Shown one piece after another: positions 57,672 through 64,000 of a stretch of DNA of 64,000 nt. The DNA is taken from assembly GCA_022749755.1 (NCBI GenBank), contig CM040442.1:8592457-8656456 (forward strand). The letters are read 5' to 3'. A program made the translations under genes and the position numbers. How positions within the stretch are numbered: the stretch's first letter is position 1; every line of letters begins with the position of its first letter. Source of the DNA: Azadirachta indica (taxonomy: Eukaryota; Streptophyta; Magnoliopsida; Sapindales; Meliaceae). Below the pieces are notes generated by a model. It saw nothing but the letters and a program-made list of their open reading frames with translations. It searched no databases and was not told where the DNA came from.

Positions 57672-60600
57672 GTGAAAGCGCTAAGGATGAAGGCTATCCA
57701 TGCGATAACTATAGAAGCCAAAAGGGCAGCCATTAAGGAATTCATTGAAACTCTTTGTCAACAATTGGCAGATTTTGATCGAATATTAGAGAGGCTAGAA
57801 CTAGACGACAACAAGATGGTTGAACATAGTGTAGAAGGACATATGGAGTCCCGTCCCGTGGTCCAATGCTATTACTTTAACCATTAGACATTATTCATAA
57901 CAGAACTCAGAGAGATGAAAATTCAGATAAAAACATAATTGACTGAGGTTCTGTCAGGACATGTGAAAGTGGGAATTATAATGATTATAAGCTAAACCTA
58001 GACCTTTCTATGTTTAAAGGGAGTTTGCACATAGAAAACTTCCTTGATCAATTGGAAAATGTAGACAATTCTTTTGATTACATGGAGATACTAAATGAAA
58101 GAAAAGTAAAATTGAAATAAGGTGCATCCGCTTTGTGGTAATAGGTTCAAAATAAACGACGACGTAAAGGAAAAGACATAATTAAGTCATAGAAGCGAAC
58201 GAAACAGAAAATAAAGGCTCAATATTTGCCTTCTAATTATAAGTAGGATTTATTCAAGCAGTTAAATAATTATTAGCAGGGAAATTATTCAGTCAACAAT
58301 ATGTTGAAGAATTTCATAGGTTGTGTTATAAGAATAACTTGAAGGAGTCAAAATCACAATCAGTTGCTAGATTCAGTAGAGGATTGCAAACTGATATGTA
58401 AGACCAACTTGACATGTATACGATTTGAAATTTTTCTGAAGCTGTAAATAAGGCAAGAAAGCTAGAGAGGCAATTAAAGCGACTTGTTGTTAAATAGCAA
58501 ACTATAACATGCCAAATATTAGTACAGGAGAAACCAAGCAAAGAGATAATTTTGCTAACCCGTGAACTACTTAGCAACAAGCTAGGAACCCGTATGTAAA
58601 GCCAATGCCAAGCAAGTGTTATATATGTCAATAGCCTAAGCATAGATCCAATGAATGCGCAAAAGGGGGAAAAAATAAAAATATGACTCATTATGTGAAG
58701 GTTATGATAGAAGATGAAGAAGGGGAATACGAAGATGAGGAAAAGATATGATGTGGTTCATGATGAAGAAGGAGAAGTCATTTCTTATATCGTGTAAAAG
58801 TTGTTATTGGCACCTAAAAGAGAAGAAGAGACATAACAAAATAAGATTTTTCGTACGAAGAGAAAAATTAAAAATAAGGTGTGTAAGGAGATAATTTACA
58901 GTGACAGCAGTGAGAATATAGTGTTTAAAGCACTAGTGAATCCCTTGGATTTTACTATGAAAAAACATCCATGACCCTACAAAATTGGCTGGATCAAAAA
59001 GGGAATCGAAACATGTGTAACTAGAGTGTGTAACCCTCCTTTTTCGATTGGCAAATTTTATAAAAGTGATGTATTGTGTGATGTTATGGATATGAATGTA
59101 TGCTATATATTGTTAGGAAGGCCATGACAATATGATGTTGATATGATACAGAAGGGACGACTAAATATTTATAAGTTTTGGTTGAATAGGAAGAAAAAAT
59201 AGTATTGGTGCCAACGAATGAAACTAAGTAGATGCAAAAGGTTCTTGAAGTAAAGGGAACAAACTTCCTAACTATAATATAAGGGCATATAAAAGAAGAT
59301 TGTAAGGGTTGTATGATGGTAGCAAATAATGAAGAAATAAAACCAATGGTGGAAGTTCCAAAGTTCGTACAACCATTATTGTCTAAATTTTCTAATATAG
59401 TTCCATAAAAAAAGCTAGACAAGTTACTACCTATACGGGATATACAACCTAGCATTGATTTCATGCCTAGAACTAGTTATCCTAACTTGCCACATTATAG
59501 AATGTACCTCAAGGAGCATGAAATTTTGCAGAAACAGGTGGATAAGCTACTTAAGAAAAGGTTTATTTAGGATAGCAAAAGCCTTTTGTATAGTTCTCAC
59601 AGTTCTAGTCCCTAAAAAGGACAATAGTTGCCGAATATGAATGGATAGTAGAGCAATCAACAAAATAACTATTACGTATTGGTTTTCGATCCTACAGTTA
59701 CAAGATATGCTAAACTAGCTTAGGGAAACAAAGGTGTTTTCCAAACTTGACTTACATAGCGGTTACCATCAATTTTGCATCAAATCTTTAGATGAGTGGA
59801 AGACAACATTCAAGACGAAAAAGGGATTGTACGAATGGTTGGTAATGCCTTTCGGTTTGTCAAATGCACCAAGCACCTTTATGCGGATTATGAATTAGGT
59901 ATTAAAGCCTTTCACTTTCAAATTTTGTATGGTATACTTTGATGACATCTTAATTTATAATAATGATGAGGAGAGTCATTTAATGCATTTAAGGGAGGTG
60001 TTTAAAGCAATTAGGGAGAATAAGTTGCTTATTAACTCGAAGAAGTGTAATTTTATGCAATGCAATTTGGTATTTTTGGGATTTATAGTTGGTGCCGATA
60101 GCATTACAGTTGATGAGTTTCAGGTTTAGACAATTCAAGATTGGCCTACACGAAAGACTATTGTGAAGTGAGGAGTTTTCATGAATTAGCGATATTTTAT
60201 CGTCAGTTCATTCGTAATCTTAGCACCATCGCAACACCTATTACTGAGTGCATGAAGAAGGGAAAATTTAATTGGGATAATGAGTAAAATAATCGTTTTA
60301 TCATTTCGAATGAAAAACTCTATACAGCTCTGATATTGGCACTAGCTAACTTTGACAAAGTATTTAAGGTGGAGTGTGATGCTTCAAGCATAGATATTGG
60401 TGTTGTTCTCATTCAAGAGGGTAAGTCTATAGAGTATTCTAGTGAAAAGTTATATGATGCTTAGCAGAAGTGGTCTGCATACGATCAGGAATTTTATGCA
60501 GTGTTCAAGACATTGATGCATCAGGAGAATTACTTAATTTAGAGGGAGTTTGTACTTTATGATGATCACCAGGCATTGAAGTAGGTTAATAGTCAACATC

Positions 60601-62019
60601 ACTTAAATAAAGTGCATGCTAGGTGGGTGCCATTTATGCAAAAATTTATATTTTTATTGAAGTAAAAAATTCTATATGCAACAGAATAAAGTAATTGATG
60701 CTTTGAGTAAACAAGCTACTTTACTTATAACATTAAGTAATGAGATAATTTGGTTTGAGGTAGCAAAAGAACAATATGCAACGGATAAAAATTTTCACAC
60801 AATTTAGGATCAATGTAATCATAATCAACGAATAGCAGATTTTCTTATTCATGATGGTTATTTGTTTAAAGCCAACAAGTTATGCATTCCTCATTGTTCA
60901 TTACAAGACCAATTAATACGAGAATTACATAGTAGTGGTTTGGCTGGTCATATAAAGCGAGACAAGGTAGTTGCTTTGGTGAAAAAGAGATATTATTGGC
61001 TAGAAATTAAACGAGATGTAGGAAGAATTGTGTAGAAGTACCAAGTGTGCCAAATTGCTAAAGGATAGATTTAGAATACTGGATTATATATGCCATTGCC
61101 CTTGCTTGAAAATATTTAGGAGGATGTGTAGATGGATTTTGTGCTAAAATTATCGCGTACCTAACAAGATAATAATTCTACCCTTGTTATTATGGATCGT
61201 TTTTTAAAAATAACACAATTTATTGCTTATAAGAAAACTAGTGATGCAACTCATGTGGTGGGGTTATACTTTAAAGAAATAGTTCGTCTACACGACATTC
61301 ATAAGTCTATTATTTCATTTAGGGATATTAAATTTTTTAATCATTTTTGTGTACTATATGAAAAAAAGAAATTGATATAAAATTGTAGTATAGTAGTGTA
61401 TTTTACTCTCAAACTAATGAACAAATAAAGGTGGTTACTCGAACATTAGGAAACATGTGCGTTGTATTTATAAGGAGAAGCCTAAGTAATGGGATGTAGT
61501 ATTGCCTCAGGTAGAATTGCCTATAATAATATAATGAATTGTTTGACTGGTAAAACTCTTTTTGAAGTGGTTTATTTCCAACCACCTCGTCATGCATTAG
61601 ACTTGATAACTTTACCAACTTTGTCAGGGATTAGCAAGGCAACAAAAAATATGATAGAGAAGTTACAAAAAATATAGAAGGAAGTTCTTACTAGCTTGGA
61701 AGCTGCCAACAAAAAATACAAACAAAATGCAAATCTTCATTGGCGGCAGAATGTGCTCTAAGAAGATGATCTTATAATAGCTTCTTTGCACAAAAATAAG
61801 TTTGCTGAGATTCTTAGCAAACTGCAGAACAGAAAGTATAGTCCATTTCCAGTTGTAAGGAAGATTAATGATAATGCTTCCGTGTTACAGTTGTCGAATG
61901 ATTGGAATATCTCAAATACTTTTAATGTAGCAGACCTATATAAGTATCATGAAGATGAAACGTTATACTTAGAGAACTTGAAGATAAGTTCACTTCCAAG
62001 TGACAGGGAGCTGATGTAA
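57672..62019 (+). pseudogene. gag-pol: Gypsy gag-pol, heavily mutated
   Basis: Gag begins near 57,672 (MKALRMKAIHAITIEAKRAA is read, though the true start may differ), with a zinc-knuckle remnant CYIC-Q-stop-PKHRSNEC at about 58,620. Protease-like sequence (LLGRP) is near 59,110. RT has [19 protein letters not shown] text near 59,740, [13 protein letters not shown] near 59,845 and catalytic YFDD at 59,935-59,946. RNase H has VECDASSIDIGVVL near 60,370 and YDQEFYAV. Integrase has the zinc-binding region with ELHSSGLAGHIKRDK and CQVCQ-like (YQVCQ), then MDFVLKLSRT. The C-terminal part at 61,786-62,019 ends FNVADLYKYHEDET. The frame is kept over long stretches but broken by many TAG codons, often where Gln (CAG) or Trp (TGG) is expected. 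Confidence 0.9.
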
Positions 62020-62242
62020 GACGAATTGAGTCTTTTCTTTTTATTTAATATATTTTTTTTTTAATTTTTAATTTTCTTATTTTGGTAGGAGTTTATTTTT
62101 TTCTTAGTTAAGTTGTCTTAGACTTTCTCTATTATATATAGAGAATTTATAGTATTATTTAGTCATCTTTTTTATCAATAAAATTTTATTCATAAACTTT
62201 TAAAACTTTGGTTTCATTTATCCTTGCATTTTTCACTTGTCA
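62012..62242 (+). repeat. Gypsy 3' LTR
   Basis: 231 bp, TGATGTAAGACGAATTG to CACTTGTCA, followed by TTTAG. Shared with the 5' LTR: TTTTGGTAGGAGTTTATTTT and ACTTTTAAAACTTT. Confidence 0.9.
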
Positions 62243-62247
62243 TTTAG

Positions 62248-63370
62248 GTTAAGAGATATATCTTAATTTTTGTTTAAACTTTATTAGTCAATGAATCTAT
62301 TCAGTTCTAAGTGTTTATTGGTTAACAAGACTATTAAATTTTTATGTTCAAATAAAATTAATCTTTTAATTATAATTAATTATTACTTTTATATTATCAA
62401 AAAATAGTAACACTTTATTTAGTTTAATTGCGAAAATAAGTTATTAAATAATCTTATTTCATGTGTTTATTTAATTTTTTAATAAACATAACATTTTACC
62501 TTAAATAATTCTATTCTATTGGATATATTAATTATTTTGTAATTTTTTAAATAAAATACTAAAGAGTTATTAGATTCTTATTTAAAAACTATAAAAGAAT
62601 TTATTTGTATATAATTATAATATTACAAAGTAAATATATTATATTCAAGATATAAGGGAGTTTTACGAAACTTTACTTAATAGATTCTCCAGTTGAATAG
62701 ATCCCTTTCTTAAAATTGAGGGGATATTTCTCGCAATTCACCAAACCATATTATATATCTACATTTTCTTGTCAAATTTTATGATTTTAAATTTAACATC
62801 ATCTTATCATAAAATTATTTAAAAAATTAACTTATGATTATTAGAAAAATGTTTATTTTTTTCATAAATTCAACATAATTTTATTATGACTACATTTATT
62901 ATCTTTGTCATTATATATTCTTATTACGTAATAAAATATGTCTTCCTAATTTTATCATCTATATTAGTTTAATTATAATTTATTTTATGCTTGATACCAA
63001 CCGTTTACATAATTAGTAACATTTGTTTTTAATCATTGTAATTTTCGTTACACGAGAAATAATTATTGATACAATTATACTTGAGCTTTTTTACTTTTAT
63101 TTCAAATAATCAGCCCAAAGTGGCTGAGTTTTTTATTTACTTATTTGCAGGATAAATTTAGTTGGTACTATGCAGGTTAATCATTTTGTGGATTATAACT
63201 AATTTTATAATTAAAATTTATTATTATTGTAATGTTTGTGAAATATTTTATTATTTTTTATATTTATCTTTTTTACTTCTATATTTTATTTTTAATTTAT
63301 GACAATAAATTATTAAAATATTTGATGGTTTAATATTAAAATTTTAGCCTACAATTAATTATAAAAACAA
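62248..63370 (-). other. First intron of U8, distal part
   Basis: It continues the receptor intron beyond the gypsy element and is collinear with 25,490-26,500 of U3 (GTTATTAGATTCTTA, GAATTTATTTGTATATAA, ATTGAGGGGATATTTCTCGC). It is A+T-rich; no gene. Confidence 0.6.
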
Positions 63371-64000
63371 GGACAAGGAGAAAAAGAAACTAGCGAACTA
63401 GGATGAATAAGGGTGAGACAAATATAGGTGGGCGGATATCCATTCTATTCTAAAACTATTTAAAAATAAACATAAATATATTCTACATTATATTATATTG
63501 TCAAACAAAAAGTTGAAAATGAAGCATGAATTTAGAATGTTTGTCTCTTTAACCTTGGAAGAATTTCTTTTACAATATTATTGTAAAGTAGACCTTACAC
63601 CTGGTTCAAATCTAAACTCAAAACATAAAATATATTTTATGTTATATTTTCAAGTAAGATCGTTACACTTGTAACCCTGAACTGAACTGATATGAAAGAT
63701 TATTAAAATTGATAAATAGAAAATAGTTAGAAAAAAATCATGAACAAATACATGTGATACATGAAGACTAATTATAAATAAAAGAATTAACCATAACTAC
63801 GTGGATAACAATAGTTATGTTTATTTTTAACTCAATTTTAATAAATATATTATACAAAGTTCTACTTATAAAATTACCTTTTTTTTTAAATTACAAGTAT
63901 TTTTATATTAACAAAAATTTAGATAGATACGTTCTAGTTTCTACAAATTTAGGGGAGTTAAATATAATACTTAATAGGACATGATTGTAAATTATATTTT
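63371..64000 (-). other. Former start region of U8, mini-exon missing
   Basis: 63,370-63,402 (GGACAAGGAGAAAAAGAAAC, TAGCGAACTA) matches the intron just inside the U5 donor (45,879-45,911). The next bases GGATGAATAAGGGTGAGACAAATAT correspond to U5 sequence beyond the exon (46,008-46,032). The roughly 95 bp in between, which in U5 hold the donor and the ATG, are absent. To the right the sequence decays from the U5 promoter (TGAAGACTAATTATAAAT at 63,761 compares with 46,289) and shows no gene to the window end. Confidence 0.5.

Larger units (their letters stand above)
57365..62242 (+). mobile_element. Ty3/gypsy LTR retrotransposon in the U8 first intron
   Basis: 4,878 bp. 5' LTR 57,365-57,590; a weak initiator tRNA-Met-like primer site around 57,592-57,606 (GTATCAAAGC); gag; protease; reverse transcriptase; RNase H; integrase; a purine-rich tract GACAGGGAGC just before the 3' LTR 62,012-62,242. 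The 5 bp TTTAG occurs immediately before and after (57,360-57,364; 62,243-62,247). The empty site is seen in paralogous introns (ATTTAGGTAAAGAGATT at 25,480 and 45,518). RT before integrase identifies gypsy. It is oriented opposite to the receptor gene. Confidence 0.93.

Noticed and set aside
57672..57887. A stand-alone small protein
   Set aside because: It lies just after the gypsy 5' LTR and primer site and is the beginning of gag.

Overview
The window is plant nuclear DNA, most likely from a eudicot tree or shrub genome: very A+T-rich, with LTR retrotransposons, a mitochondrial insertion and a decayed cluster of intracellular immune receptors. The receptors are coiled-coil NB-ARC leucine-rich-repeat proteins (CNL) of the RPS2/RPS5 type, with the cysteine-rich C-F-G-F-C end of the coiled coil. 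I cannot name the species.

The cluster reads as a head-to-tail array of about nine units, almost all on the minus strand. A full unit, in transcription order, is: promoter; a tiny first exon holding only the start codon plus one codon and one base; a long first intron built from shared repeat modules (called here R2, then R1, then a C-rich tract); one large CC-NB-ARC-LRR exon; a splice donor; a last exon and 3'UTR. U0 (left edge) keeps only intron and exon-1 remains. U1 (2.2-12.4 kb) is a nearly full gene broken by two stops and one frameshift. U2 (to about 18.8 kb) has lost its coding body. U3 (22.5-26.6 kb) and its partly inverted copy U4 (37.4-39.0 kb) keep only the CC and part of the NB domain. 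U5 (44.6-46.5 kb) is cut by a Copia element but best shows the mini-exon. U6 (about 47.6 kb) and U7 (48.7-52.5 kb) are scraps. U8 (53.0-63.4 kb) has the only intact large reading frame, 967 codons as opened here.

A block at 9,211-26,603 is tandemly duplicated at 26,604-39,048. Both ends of the duplication fall inside first introns of receptor units, so it joins the body of one unit to the first exon of another. The second copy carries a 2.36 kb deletion, a 0.87 kb deletion and a local inversion of about 0.8 kb.

Three LTR retrotransposons lie in the right half: a Copia element (40.0-44.6 kb, minus) abutting the cut P-loop exon of U5; an internally deleted Copia element (48.9-51.5 kb, minus) in the U7 intron; and a Ty3/gypsy element (57.4-62.2 kb, plus) with a clean 5 bp target duplication in the U8 intron. 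All are coding-dead. The left end (1 to about 560) is a nuclear copy of mitochondrial DNA with a tRNA-Glu(UUC) relic. A 3' exon of an unrelated gene sits at 20.9-21.1 kb.

Only U8 could make a near-complete receptor, and its start exon appears to be deleted. The window is therefore mainly a record of how a resistance-gene cluster decays and recombines. Homology statements come from reading paralogous stretches side by side by eye; no alignment program or database was used.
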